43,640 nucleotides of DNA from Gemmatimonadales bacterium (GCA_024278175.1 JAJRTS010000095.1:1-43640); one strand, 5' to 3'; numbered from the stretch's first letter, positions 23,101-32,801 are shown. The notes: generated by a model from the letters alone, not told the origin. Numbers and translations: made by a program.

Positions 23101-25395
23101 ATCCACCTGGCTGCCGATCACCTCGCCGGGCATCTCGTGATAGAACGTGTAGCCCAGCGTATCGCTGCCGGTCAGCGCCATCGCCGTGCTGTCGCGCTCG
23201 GCAAGCACTCCCTGGCGGTATACGGTGCGTACAAGATAGACGGTGCGCAGGCTGTCGTCGTCGGTGGCCCGCACGGTAACCGGATACGGCCCGGCCGGAT
23301 CGGCGGTGTCACCGAAAGCGGAGACCGAGAGCACGGTCGGGACCGAGTCGTCCACGCTGAAATCGTAGAGCGAGTCGGCAGCAAAATAGGGGTCGCGGGT
23401 AGTGTGGCCCAGCGAGTCCACCGCGCGCACGTAGTAATAAACCCTGGTGCCGCTGGTCTGGCCCGGGATACTGGCGGAAAAAAAATCTCCCCCGCTGTCG
23501 GCCATCGCGACAGTGCTGAATGACTGGCCCTGGTTGGTGCTGTAAAACAAAAGCGGTGTAAACGGGTTGTTGTCGGTGATTTTGGCCCTGATCGGGAACG
23601 GCCCGGCAATAAAGGTCGTATCCGGGTAGACGGTGGTGGAATCGATTACGGGAAACACACTGTCGGTCTCTACCCAGAGGACAGACTGGTTGACAGCCAG
23701 GTTGGTAGTGTCGCGACGAAGGCCGGCGGGCCAGAACACGGTCAGGCTGTCGATGGTGCTGGAGGAATCAACTCCGAACAGGGCCACCGGCTCACTCTGT
23801 GACCCGCTCCCCCCGTCGATTATGCGCAGGTAACGCCGCCCACCGGCCACCACCCGCACAATGGCCCCGATACCGAACCGGCTGCTGACCACGCCGTGAA
23901 GGCGCACCTTGAGCCAGTTGCCGCTGAAATCCGAGTCGTAATAGACATTGGCCCCGTTGCGGCGGCCGAGGTAAATATCCGGTACACCCTCGCCGTCGGG
24001 GTCCGCCCAGGTGGCCGAGCTCCAGTAACCGTAAAGGTCGATCCCCTCGGCTGGCGCATCGTCGTGGAACGTGCTGTCGCCGGCGTTGACGAACAGTCTG
24101 TTGGCGCTGTCGCTGAACGTGACCAGCAGGTCCTGCCAGCCGTCCAGATTCACGTCCAGCCAGACCGCGCTACGGGCGGCTCCGCCCACGTTAAGGCCGC
24201 TTATACTGTCCAAGCGGGTGAAAGTGGAGTCGCTGTTATTGCTGAACAATACCTGGGTGCTGTCCTTGTTGGCCAGAAACAGATCAAAATCACCGTCGTT
24301 GTCGAAATCCGCCCAGGCCGCCGCCGCCCCGTCACCCGCGTGGGCCACCCCGGCCGAGGAGGCGACATCCGTAAACGTGGAGTCGCCGTTGTTGCGATAG
24401 AGCTTGTTGGCGGCGTTTTCCTTGACCAGGTAGAAGTCGGGCAGGTAATCTCCGTTGAAATCTCCCCACACCGCCGCCACGCCCCGGCCGGCGTCGTTAA
24501 GCCCGGTGGTGTCGCCGCTCATCGCGCTAAACGTGCCGTTACCGTTATTGCTGTAGAGCACATCGGCCGAGCCATAATTGGTAACGTAAATATCCGGATC
24601 GCCATCGGCGTCGTAATCCACCCAACTTGCACAGAACCCGGTCCCGCTGTCACCAGTGCCGGTCTCGGTTGTACGGTCGATAAACACGCCGCTGCTGTCG
24701 TTGCGGTAGAGCCTGTTGACGCTGCCGCCGAACAGACCACTGGACACCACGTAAAGGTCCATCCTGCCGTCGTGGTCGTAGTCGGCCCAGGCCGCGCTGG
24801 CCGCATCACCGCCGGCCGGGGGGCTGAACTGGCCGGCCAGGCTGAACGAAGTCCCGCCGCTTGCCCCGCGGTAGAGTACCCCGGGTTCGCCCGCATTGGC
24901 CAGGAACAGGTCGGGAATCGTATCGTTGTCGAAATCGCCCCAGGCCACGGCGTTGGTCACGCCCGTGTTGTCCAGGCCCCGCGCCGCGCTGACGTCGTTA
25001 AACGTACCGCCCGCTCCGGCATCGAGCACCGTGATATTGAACGTGTCGGCCACAAACGCGAGCGAGGGGTGCTCGATCACCCTGACGATACACGTATAAC
25101 TCCCGGCCTGGGTGTAACTCGGAGTCCAGAGCACGTAGCCCGTGTCGTTGACAGTCATCCCCGCCGGGCCGAGAAAAATCGAGTAGGACAAAGAGTCGCC
25201 ATCGCTGTCGCTGGCGTTGAGATAGTAGTCGAACAGAGTCATTTCGGGAATGGTGGCGTCAATGACAGGGTTGTTAATCACCGGCAAAGCGGCAAAAAGG
25301 GCGGCGGCCGCGGTAAAAAGTGCAAACAGAGCCGCTGACAGGCTGAATCTGCCGCACAGCCGTCCTGACTGTGAGATGGTACTATTTTTTCGCAT
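20116..25395 (-). CDS. Giant secreted FG-GAP/VCBS repeat protein with UnbV domains and C-terminal sorting domain
   Basis: The protein has 1759 residues. A signal peptide (to about 36) is followed by an Ig-like domain. Two long FG-GAP/VCBS arrays (about 135-505 and 800-1170) repeat the Ca-binding pattern WADYDNDGxPDLYL. Each array ends in an ASPIC/UnbV-type domain (FGIGAIVRVVAGG with VFWPAG; AGAEVSAFWSGG with IRWPIG). Ig-like spacers lie between them. A dockerin/EF-hand-like stretch follows at about 1510 (LDLDGNGDFDTEDLNALL). The C-terminal 90 residues form the FlgD-like sorting domain (QNVPNPFNPSTTISFALP, SGVYFYRL, RKMILLK). In FCB bacteria such tails are linked to type IX-like secretion to the surface. 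The FG-GAP arrays should form Ca-bound beta-propellers for binding or adhesion. It stands alone, and its ligand is unknown. Confidence 0.92.
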   Translation of the reverse strand: MRKNSTISQSGRLCGRFSLSAALFALFTAAAALFAALPVINNPVIDATIPEMTLFDYYLNASDSDGDSLSYSIFLGPAGMTVNDTGYVLWTPSYTQAGSYTCIVRVIEHPSLAFVADTFNITVLDAGAGGTFNDVSAARGLDNTGVTNAVAWGDFDNDTIPDLFLANAGEPGVLYRGASGGTSFSLAGQFSPPAGGDAASAAWADYDHDGRMDLYVVSSGLFGGSVNRLYRNDSSGVFIDRTTETGTGDSGTGFCASWVDYDADGDPDIYVTNYGSADVLYSNNGNGTFSAMSGDTTGLNDAGRGVAAVWGDFNGDYLPDFYLVKENAANKLYRNNGDSTFTDVASSAGVAHAGDGAAAAWADFDNDGDFDLFLANKDSTQVLFSNNSDSTFTRLDSISGLNVGGAARSAVWLDVNLDGWQDLLVTFSDSANRLFVNAGDSTFHDDAPAEGIDLYGYWSSATWADPDGEGVPDIYLGRRNGANVYYDSDFSGNWLKVRLHGVVSSRFGIGAIVRVVAGGRRYLRIIDGGSGSQSEPVALFGVDSSSTIDSLTVFWPAGLRRDTTNLAVNQSVLWVETDSVFPVIDSTTVYPDTTFIAGPFPIRAKITDNNPFTPLLFYSTNQGQSFSTVAMADSGGDFFSASIPGQTSGTRVYYYVRAVDSLGHTTRDPYFAADSLYDFSVDDSVPTVLSVSAFGDTADPAGPYPVTVRATDDDSLRTVYLVRTVYRQGVLAERDSTAMALTGSDTLGYTFYHEMPGEVIGSQVDYYIRAVDLAGNVRLQPSDPTDSLYSFRVTHFSERALVAGLISSGWQGVSVADYDGDGLSDVYLANSDSGDVLLRATDSTFYNATSLLGTAGSGANRGGFWGDYNNDGYADLYIISSGANKLLSNDGDGTFTDKSSSAGVDDAGDSWSAVWVDYNRDGRLDLFVIDKDGSDKLYHNNGDSTFTDTASTAGLAGGSGTVACAWADYDRDGWDDVYVVYYGTTNKLMRNQQNGTFTEVTSSAGVGGASSSASATWADYDNDLLPDLYLVEQAEDLLFRNQGNGTFSAVSLSSDGLGSQPGGFGAAWADYDNDGYLDMVKSRGELSKEDLPAVLRGGSSANFTNSTFEAGLNDPGEHRGLAWLDENGDGRLDLIVTGLTHAPRLYRNILYGSDSHYLRLKLVGTASSKNAAGAEVSAFWSGGSTMRRAGGGTGFTSASEQLVQLGLGASAVVDSVVIRWPIGTRQLLTDVVVDAQGTVIERDTLYPRITSHDTIPNQYAANQTPVLSCTVADRDSATSVRVHYVIAGVDTLVNKAMTRDSVKAVDGEIRSWWRFTMPALGDSAANSWSIVITDSRGAIDSTARFSYSVTVDTTGPSITFTASPDSVLPDTTGPYQFTIRGLDNAAVASVSLRASGQTRAGEAFSISRDTTLPSGLDSVDVTLWMDARSLGSTFSYWAWAVDGAGATSYSDTTAVAVKPWKGKRSLTPLPVDVSDLMKLVFVMVGRSQPRLIDSLGLDLDGNGDFDTEDLNALLALWRGNSTLAGSGGNQPVSALASLEDEPGAVAFKLSNDGALPWGLVQLRFDDGEGVPVRLELSPRLEGLLCAEGSGDDGTLVLLFAPGAKIGALAAGSGTLFRVVRADGKDNLPLPPLRVLSVSLGGAQAAVDPGASRAGSLLPKQMVLRQNVPNPFNPSTTISFALPESRDGGGRQGGTRVTLAIYNLRGSRVALLADGFYQAGIHRFEWDGMDEAGRALSSGVYFYRLHASGRVMTRKMILLK

Positions 25396-25618
25396 AAAAT
25401 CCGCACTGGTGACGAGTTACGGCCTATCGCGCTTGCATGGGTGAATATCCGCGCACGTTACGGCGCAATCATCCGGTAACTGGAAATAGCAAGAAAAATG
25501 CCACTAAAACAATGATTTAGCAGTTTCTCTGCCGGATACACTTGCCGTGCTCCCGGTGCAATACTATAGTGGTTCAGCTATTAATTATTATCGGCATTCT
25601 TTTACCAGGAGAACAGTG

Positions 25619-26536
25619 ATGAGCTACCCGCGCGGCATGCTGACCCTGATTTTCGCTTTATTGTGTTCGCTCGTTTCACCTGCCCGCCAGGCCCTGGCGC
25701 TGGAGCGCGAGGTGGTGATCAGCAGCTGGCAGGGCCCGTGCCGTGACGGCGATTTCGCGGCCAACATGGCCACCGTGCGTCAGGTGGTGCGCCTGGCCCT
25801 GGAGCGTGGCAGCGATTTTCTGGTGTTTCCCGAAACGTTCCTCTCGGGCTACGGTGACCTGGCGATAGTGGAAAAAGGCGCGCGCGGCGTGGATGATCCC
25901 GAACTGAGGAGATTTATCGCCGAGAGCGCCGGGCACACGATGACGATCCTGGTGGGGATGGCGCGCCGCACCGGTCAGGGAATCCGGAACACCGTGCTGG
26001 TGATCGAAAACGGCAAACTGACAGGGACCTACGATAAATGCATGCTCACCGGCAGCGACAGGGACGCGATGAAGTTCGTGCCCGGAGAAGATGTGCCGGT
26101 GTTCGAGAGCCACGGGGCGAAATTCTCCGTGGTGATCTGCCACGACACCTCGTTCCCCCACCTCGCGATGCTGGCCAAGCTGCGCGGGGCGGAAATCCTG
26201 TTCACGCCGCACTATAACAGCATTGGCCCGCAGCGAATGGACGACCATCGCAAGTGGGTGCGCAACTGCCACGTGGGGCTGGCCAGCCTGATGAAACTGG
26301 TAGTTGTGCGCTCCAACGTGGTTGTCACCGCCAAACCCGACTCACCCGGCTACGGCGACAGTTTTATCATGAGTCCGCAGGGAGAAATTATCGCCGGGGC
26401 CGAGTTGTTCCGCACCGAGCTGGTGACCGCTAAAATTGGGCCTGAGATGTTCAAAATTCCCTATGTCTGGGCCGATCTGGACGAGGTGCCACAGTGGCTT
26501 AACGAGGCGCTGGCAGAGGAGATGAGGGGGCGGTAA
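25619..26536 (+). CDS. Exported nitrilase-superfamily (carbon-nitrogen) hydrolase
   Basis: Members of this superfamily hydrolyse nitriles, amides or carbamoyl groups using a Glu-Lys-Cys triad. All three are seen: Glu in LVFPETFLSGY, Lys in TYDKCML and Cys in SVVICHDTSFP. The frame is open from 25547, but AGGAG (25607-25611) lies 7 nt before the ATG at 25619. That start begins a Sec-type signal (MSYPRGMLTLIFALLCSLVS, cut probably near ALA-LE), leaving a mature enzyme of about 270 residues. Export is unusual for the family, whose members are mainly cytoplasmic. The substrate cannot be told. It is divergent from the FG-GAP gene and is followed by a terminator that points the other way. Confidence 0.9.
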   Translation: MSYPRGMLTLIFALLCSLVSPARQALALEREVVISSWQGPCRDGDFAANMATVRQVVRLALERGSDFLVFPETFLSGYGDLAIVEKGARGVDDPELRRFIAESAGHTMTILVGMARRTGQGIRNTVLVIENGKLTGTYDKCMLTGSDRDAMKFVPGEDVPVFESHGAKFSVVICHDTSFPHLAMLAKLRGAEILFTPHYNSIGPQRMDDHRKWVRNCHVGLASLMKLVVVRSNVVVTAKPDSPGYGDSFIMSPQGEIIAGAELFRTELVTAKIGPEMFKIPYVWADLDEVPQWLNEALAEEMRGR

Positions 26537-26551
26537 AATGATGATGCGCCC

Positions 26552-26583
26552 AATAAAAAAGGGATACGGCATGCCGCGTCCCT
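26552..26583 (-). terminator. Terminator reading leftward, between nitrilase and HNH genes
   Basis: A near-palindromic hairpin (GGGATACGG 26561-26569 with CCGCGTCCC 26575-26583, two non-canonical pairs) is preceded on the plus strand by AATAAAAAA. On the minus strand the stem is therefore followed by T6, as in an intrinsic terminator. It would stop minus-strand transcripts from the carboxypeptidase side before they run antisense into the nitrilase gene. Confidence 0.55.
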
Positions 26584-26662
26584 ACACATTCTACACATAA
26601 AATTACGGTATTATCCCTTTCGCAAACCCATCACTTGACTTATCGCTAAAATCTTCGCAAAC

Positions 26663-26711
26663 TTGACGTGTAGCTAATTCTTTAACTATTACTTTTCAGT
26701 TGTTGCAACAA
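26663..26711 (+). promoter_or_regulatory. Promoter and palindromic operator candidate of the HNH gene
   Basis: TTGACG (26663-26668) is followed after 18 bp by TATTAC (26687-26692), a fair sigma-70-type pair. Eight bases further begins TTGTTGCAACAA (26700-26711), a perfect 12-bp palindrome lying at about the transcription start and before the Shine-Dalgarno AGGAGG (26718-26723). The position suits a repressor site. Confidence 0.5.
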
Positions 26712-26731
26712 ACAAAAAGGAGGTATCAATC

Positions 26732-27028
26732 ATGGGCTACAGTTACCCGTTCACATCGACCGATGAGCAAACAAAACTCACCGTGTGGGCAAAAGGGAGG
26801 CCAGTCCCCGATAAGGACGGGAATCATTGGGACCCGGCAGTATGGCGATATGACATTTGTGGCATACCCATGAAATATTCCGAGCATGGGAATACAAGCT
26901 CGGATGTGGGATGGGAAATAGACCACATAAAACCAACTGCCAAAGGCGGTTCCGACGACCTCGATAACCTCCAACCTCTCCAATGGGAGAATAACAGGAA
27001 AAAGGGCGACAATTATCCTTGGCCTTGA
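26732..27028 (+). CDS. Small HNH-endonuclease-like protein
   Basis: The 98-residue protein carries one HNH-type motif: EIDHIKPTAKGG, then LDNLQPLQWENNRKKGD. The Asp-His pair, the first Asn and the final Asn-x-x-Lys are present, but the zinc CxxC pairs of many HNH domains are absent. The N-terminal part (VWAKGRPVPDKDGNHWDP, then CGIPMKYSEHG) resembles small stand-alone HNH proteins of this type. A consensus AGGAGG lies 8 nt before the ATG, and an own promoter precedes it. The gene and its flanks are clearly richer in A and T than the neighbours, suggesting recent transfer. It could be a homing-type or restriction-associated nuclease; no partner methyltransferase or intron is visible. Confidence 0.85.
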   Translation: MGYSYPFTSTDEQTKLTVWAKGRPVPDKDGNHWDPAVWRYDICGIPMKYSEHGNTSSDVGWEIDHIKPTAKGGSDDLDNLQPLQWENNRKKGDNYPWP

Positions 27029-27138
27029 GCCTCAGCCGCCGAATAGGGATCATCTATCGAGACGATGAAATAACCGTATTCAGACATTGTTTCATCCATA
27101 TAGACTTAAAATTATTTAATGGATTGCTTTCAGGCACT

Positions 27139-28692
27139 CTACTCCCGCCCGGCAAAAAACTCCCTCAGCACCCACACGTAGTCCGCACCCAGCTCACGCC
27201 AGAAGGCGGGACGGGCTTTAGTCGGCTCGCCGTCCGCCCGGCGGATCCAGCCGATACAGTGCTCCGGGGTGAAACTCTTGACCCCGTACTCACGGGCGAA
27301 ATTAGCCGCCGCCCAGCCGCACGCCGATCCGCCAAGGTTCTTGTCCTCGCTGCGGCGCCAATACCAACGCTTGCTGAACAGGTCGGTGAACCTGGCCTGT
27401 TCAGCGGCTACCTCGGGCGGCACGCTGTCGCTGGCGGCGCGGATCATCAGCAGGTTGTTCTCCAGCGAGGTCAGGCAGTGGAAGTCAAAAAAGAAGTCCA
27501 TCCGGCCCACCTCGGCCATCCAGTTGCTGAAAAAATGCTTGGCAGCGGCCACTTCCGGCTCGGGCAGCGCCCTGTCCCAGTCGTTGAGCGCCACGTCGTT
27601 CCAGTTGCGGTTGAGATCGACAGCGTTCATGTTGTAGCGGTAACCGCCGTGGAACACACCGTCCGGGTTGACCATCGGCACCATCACGAACACGTAGTTG
27701 TTCAGCGCGGCGCGTGAGGAATCGTTGTCGGCAAACAGGGTTTCCATAATCCCCTCGATCACCCAGCCGGCGGCCATTTCGTAGGCGTGCTGGATACCGG
27801 TGATACCGATCACCTGCTTGTCCTTAAGCTCTCCCTCGTCTCCGGTGACTGTCAGCGAGTAAATCGGCCGGCCCTCCACCGAGAGGCCGATAATCGAGAT
27901 GTCCACTTCATCGCGGTCCTCCCAGCGATCCAGCATTGCCTCCAGGCGGCCCTGGGTGTACGAGGGCGACCAGGCAAGGTAAACCGACTCGGCAGTGGGA
28001 GTGAACTCCACCACGATCGAGGCGCTCTGCTCGTCGTAGGTGTATTTCGCATCCTCCAGCGGCTGCCAGTCCGGGTTCAGGTAGTCCGTACTGGCCATCA
28101 GCACAAACTTCTCATCGAACGAAAAATCATCCACATAGGGCGTTACCGAGGTCAATTGCAGGCGGTTCGGGCCATAGCCGTATATTTTCAGGCTGACAGG
28201 CTTGCCCCGGGCGTTATCGAGGCGGAAGTAGAACTGCCCGCCCCACTCCAGACGAAAGCAGAAGTCGTACTCCGAATCGAAAAACACACCGGTCTTGCCG
28301 CCCTCGAAATTGCTGGTTATCGATGGCCCGGTATCGGTGTCGGGCAGCACCTCGACAAACGCCACCGCCTGGTCGCGCTCGCCGACATTGTTCTCCACTA
28401 TCAGCTTGACAGTATAGGCCCCGGTGTGGTTGAACACGTGGGTAACCTGCTGGCCGTGGGTATCGATGCCCACGCGGTCCATACCGCTGAACTGCCAGTA
28501 GAAGGCGCTCATCTCACAGTCCTGACCGGCAAGCGAGCCGCTGGCGTCAAAACTGACCTCCTCGCCGATCTTCACCCGCTGCTTGTCCACCGTAAAGCGG
28601 GCCTTGATCAACTCATCGCCGGCCGAGACCACACTGACAGCGCCAAGCAGAAGCAGCAAGGCAAACATCGGCAAAAAACTCTTCCTGTGCAT
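27139..28692 (-). CDS. Secreted M14-family zinc carboxypeptidase with N-terminal PKD domain
   Basis: The 517-residue protein has a signal peptide (MHRKSFLPMFALLLLLGAVS), then a PKD-like domain (about 30-115, with VSFDASGS, YWQFSG and THVFNHTGAYTVKL). A beta-rich part follows, then the M14 catalytic domain. Zinc ligands are His and Glu of GIQHAYEMA and His of FFDFHCL. Substrate contacts are Asn-Arg of AVDLNRNW, and the general base is probably Glu of SFTPEHC. The frame opens with GTG at 28704, but GGAG 6 nt before the ATG at 28692 decides for the latter. It would trim peptides outside the inner membrane. It is the last gene of a leftward set after sfsA (43-nt spacer); stop is TAG. Confidence 0.9.
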   Translation of the reverse strand: MHRKSFLPMFALLLLLGAVSVVSAGDELIKARFTVDKQRVKIGEEVSFDASGSLAGQDCEMSAFYWQFSGMDRVGIDTHGQQVTHVFNHTGAYTVKLIVENNVGERDQAVAFVEVLPDTDTGPSITSNFEGGKTGVFFDSEYDFCFRLEWGGQFYFRLDNARGKPVSLKIYGYGPNRLQLTSVTPYVDDFSFDEKFVLMASTDYLNPDWQPLEDAKYTYDEQSASIVVEFTPTAESVYLAWSPSYTQGRLEAMLDRWEDRDEVDISIIGLSVEGRPIYSLTVTGDEGELKDKQVIGITGIQHAYEMAAGWVIEGIMETLFADNDSSRAALNNYVFVMVPMVNPDGVFHGGYRYNMNAVDLNRNWNDVALNDWDRALPEPEVAAAKHFFSNWMAEVGRMDFFFDFHCLTSLENNLLMIRAASDSVPPEVAAEQARFTDLFSKRWYWRRSEDKNLGGSACGWAAANFAREYGVKSFTPEHCIGWIRRADGEPTKARPAFWRELGADYVWVLREFFAGRE

Positions 28693-28735
28693 TTCGTTCT
28701 CCACTTTAAGTTATCTATTACGATTGGCTGATTTA

Positions 28736-29497
28736 TTATTTATCGCCGCCGAGTTCCGGGGCGGGCACGTACTTCATCCGTCCGCGCTCTATTCTCGCAC
28801 CATCCAGGTCCAGCACCGTGCGGTAGGCCAGCAATTCCACTCCATCCGCCAGCACCCGGCGCAAGGTCCGGCCGTAAGCGGGGTCGATATCATCCGCCGT
28901 GGAAAATACGTCACAGTCGGGCCGCTGCACCAGAAAAAAAATTACAGCCCGCTCACCGCGCCCGGCTGCACGGGAGAGCACCTCAAGATGTTTCCTTCCC
29001 CGCTCGGTGACCGAATCGGGGAACACCGCCGCCCGGCCGGATACCATGGTCACGTTTTTCACTTCCACCAGGCAGGGGCGGCCGTCGGCTCCGCCAGCGA
29101 GCACGATATCCAACCGGCTGCCCTGCTCAACTGTTACCTCGCGGCGAAGTGAAGCGTATCCGGCCAGCTCCGGCACAACCTCGGCCGCTATGGCCGAGGC
29201 CACCAGCTTATTCGGCAGCATTGTGTTGATCCCGGCCCAGCCGACCGGCCCCGGCGCTATCCGGATCAGTTCCAGGGTCAGCCGAAGCTTGCGCTTCGGG
29301 TTGCCGCTGTCGGAAACAACCACTTCGCTGCCCGGCCCCCCGCAGTTCTTCATCGAGCCGGAGTTGGGCACGTGAACAGTTTCCGTGCGACCATTCTCCA
29401 GCTCCACATCGGCCAGAAAGCGCTTGTAGCGCCGCAGCAGCTTGCCCCGGTAGAGCGGCAAACTGTATGGTAACAGGATTCCGGACAGCTCGCTCAT
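28736..29497 (-). CDS. sfsA: SfsA family protein (sugar fermentation stimulation homologue)
   Basis: The 253-residue length fits the family. Family marks are YKRFLADVEL near the N-terminus, HVPNSGSM (compare the usual H-x-x-N-x-G-x-M), RLTLELIRI and the PD-(D/E)xK-like CLVEVKNVTMV, ending in DPAYGRTLRRVLADGVELLA. SfsA of E. coli binds DNA and affects maltose genes; the fold indicates a nuclease-like core, but its reaction is not settled. A longer frame is open upstream, but the ATG at 29497 gives the standard N-terminus. It overlaps the stop of the upstream membrane-protein gene by four bases (ATGA), so it is translationally coupled to it. Confidence 0.93.
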   Translation of the reverse strand: MSELSGILLPYSLPLYRGKLLRRYKRFLADVELENGRTETVHVPNSGSMKNCGGPGSEVVVSDSGNPKRKLRLTLELIRIAPGPVGWAGINTMLPNKLVASAIAAEVVPELAGYASLRREVTVEQGSRLDIVLAGGADGRPCLVEVKNVTMVSGRAAVFPDSVTERGRKHLEVLSRAAGRGERAVIFFLVQRPDCDVFSTADDIDPAYGRTLRRVLADGVELLAYRTVLDLDGARIERGRMKYVPAPELGGDK

Positions 29498-30240
29498 CCG
29501 CCGATCACTCCCGCCAGCGCCTGCCGGTAAAACCCAGCCAGCGCCCACTTGAGCAAAATATCGGCCACGATCAGCGCCAGCGCGATCCACAGCCAGCGCA
29601 CAATCCGCCGCTTTTTCTCCCGCTTTTCGGCTCCCCGGTGCACCATTACGGCACCCAGGGCTGTCCCGGCAACAATAAAGCCGGTCACCCGCACCAGCGA
29701 CCACACCTGCCAGCCCAGCAGAAAAGCCAGCGGGCTGAAACCACTGGCGGCTATCAGCGAGCCCACGTAGAAGTTCATGTAGCCCAGCAGCATCGCGCCC
29801 AGCACCAGCCCCATCAACCCACCGGTACCGAAGCTCAGGATGCAGAATACAACTAAATGAGTTAACTGGACCGGCAGGAAAAGGACGATATCGCCTTCCA
29901 TTCCCGCGCCCGTGCCCAGCCAGCGAAACATCTCGTCGCGGTAGGCGACTGCACGGAAGACGTTCTGTTCCATCAGACCCGGCCAGAGGATGGTCAGCGC
30001 CACCTGCACTGCAATCATCATCCCCGCCCAGACCAGCGCCAGCCGGAGCGCGCGTGCATACTCACCCCGCCGCAGCGGATGGGCGAACAGCAGCCAGAAC
30101 GACCCTCCCGCCAGCAGGGGCAACAACCACACGCCGGGGACGACAAACTCCAGGGCGTGGGAGAGCAGGATAGAAACGGCCATCCAGAGCGCGGCAAAGG
30201 GCGCCGAACGGTAACGCTCAGCTAAAAAATCCAGCGTCAT
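29494..30240 (-). CDS. Integral membrane protein of unknown function
   Basis: The 248-residue protein has six or so hydrophobic segments. These include LWMAVSILLSHALEFVV near the N-terminus, a Gly-rich pair (FGTGGLMGLVLGAMLLGYMN) at about residue 140 and a last segment after a basic stretch (EKREKKRRIVRWLWIALALI). The glycine-rich double segment and overall layout recall SpoIIM-type membrane proteins, but I cannot assign it. It overlaps sfsA by four bases and lies about 120 nt after mqnA on the same strand. Confidence 0.75.
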   Translation of the reverse strand: MTLDFLAERYRSAPFAALWMAVSILLSHALEFVVPGVWLLPLLAGGSFWLLFAHPLRRGEYARALRLALVWAGMMIAVQVALTILWPGLMEQNVFRAVAYRDEMFRWLGTGAGMEGDIVLFLPVQLTHLVVFCILSFGTGGLMGLVLGAMLLGYMNFYVGSLIAASGFSPLAFLLGWQVWSLVRVTGFIVAGTALGAVMVHRGAEKREKKRRIVRWLWIALALIVADILLKWALAGFYRQALAGVIGG

Positions 30241-30361
30241 GGCAGTCCTCCGGCTTCAGATTTATGGCATTCCCGAAACATGCCGGGTACGCAAGAGACA
30301 GTTACTGTCAGAACCAAGCTGCCGCCGCGAGGTGTCAAGCGGGTCAGGGAAAACGCAATAA

Positions 30362-31225
30362 TCAGGCGGGAGAATACAGGCCGGCCGGATCGAACAACTC
30401 GATCTCCGGCACGCGCTCGAGCAGGCCCGCCTCGGCGGACAACCGGTAGAACAGACGCAGGCCCTTCATGTGCTCCGGGGTCAGACGGTAGGCGATCGTG
30501 TCCCAGTAGGCCAGCAGATACTCACGGGTAAAAAACGGCCGGGTCTCCAGCACTCGCCCGATGAGTTCCTCGTCCGGGCGCTCAATATCATCGTGGACCT
30601 CGCCCAGCGCCCGCCAGAACCCGCCAAGCCGGGAGCGCAACCGCTCTGCCGCCTCCTTGCGCACAATCCAGAGAGCGAACACGAACGGCAGCCCGGTACG
30701 CTGCTGCCAGAGTACACTGAGGTCATAGGAGAACAAATCTTCGGTATCCGCGTGGGAGTCGGCCTCCAGGGCCTTGTCCCCGATCAGCACCATCGCGTCC
30801 GCCTGCTCCAGGGCGCTCTCCAGGGGCGAGGCGATTGTCAGGTAGGCGTTGGTATAGCCCAGCAGCTTGCCCAGGATCACCTGGCAGAGCGTGGCAGTGG
30901 TGGCGCTCTCGGCGCTCAGGCCGATCCGGGAGCCGTCCAGAGCGCCGAGCGGCCTGCGACTGAACAGGCGGATACTGGGTAGCGCGCCTTTAGAACCGAT
31001 CCCGACTCCGGGCAACACAAGGTACTGGCCACAGCCGCGGGCGTATTCGATAGAACTGGAAATGGAAAGGTCCAGCTCACCGCGGCGTAGCATGCGGTTG
31101 AGCACCGCCGGTGCGCCGCGATGGTAGGAGACACCCTGCGGATGATGGCGGTTCCTGAGGTAATAAAATATGTTCTCGCAGTTGGTGAAACTGATTTCAC
31201 CGACGCGAAGCGTTTGAGCACTCAT
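30362..31225 (-). CDS. mqnA: Chorismate dehydratase MqnA (futalosine menaquinone pathway)
   Basis: MqnA converts chorismate to 3-(1-carboxyvinyl)oxybenzoate, the first step of the futalosine route to menaquinone. The 287-residue protein has the periplasmic-binding-type fold of the MqnA/MqnD family. Features are an N-terminal LRVGEISFTNCENIFYYL, LDLSISSSIEYA at about 60, and DLSVLWQQRTGLPFVFALWI at about 170, a stretch typical of MqnA. No signal peptide is present, as expected for a cytoplasmic enzyme. It starts 11 nt after the guaB stop on the same strand, so the two are probably co-transcribed. MqnD is also in this superfamily and cannot be excluded by motif alone, but the WQQRTGLPFVFA block favours MqnA. 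Confidence 0.88.
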   Translation of the reverse strand: MSAQTLRVGEISFTNCENIFYYLRNRHHPQGVSYHRGAPAVLNRMLRRGELDLSISSSIEYARGCGQYLVLPGVGIGSKGALPSIRLFSRRPLGALDGSRIGLSAESATTATLCQVILGKLLGYTNAYLTIASPLESALEQADAMVLIGDKALEADSHADTEDLFSYDLSVLWQQRTGLPFVFALWIVRKEAAERLRSRLGGFWRALGEVHDDIERPDEELIGRVLETRPFFTREYLLAYWDTIAYRLTPEHMKGLRLFYRLSAEAGLLERVPEIELFDPAGLYSPA

Positions 31226-31236
31226 CTATGGGTATC

Positions 31237-32766
<1,530 letters not shown>

Positions 32767-32772
32767 TTACTA

Positions 32773-32801
32773 TAGATAATAAAACAATGGCGTTTTGTCA
32801 A
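32773..32801 (-). promoter_or_regulatory. Sigma-70-type promoter of guaB
   Basis: On the minus strand TTGACA (32796-32801) is followed after exactly 17 bp by TATCTA (32773-32778). A perfect -35 and partial -10 at this spacing, about 70 nt before the guaB ATG, make a sound promoter call. Confidence 0.6.

Noticed and set aside
23896-25338. A 480-codon plus-strand frame across the FG-GAP gene
   Set aside because: It is the mirror of the repetitive FG-GAP arrays, with repeated VVVE-type strings produced by the opposite-strand repeats.
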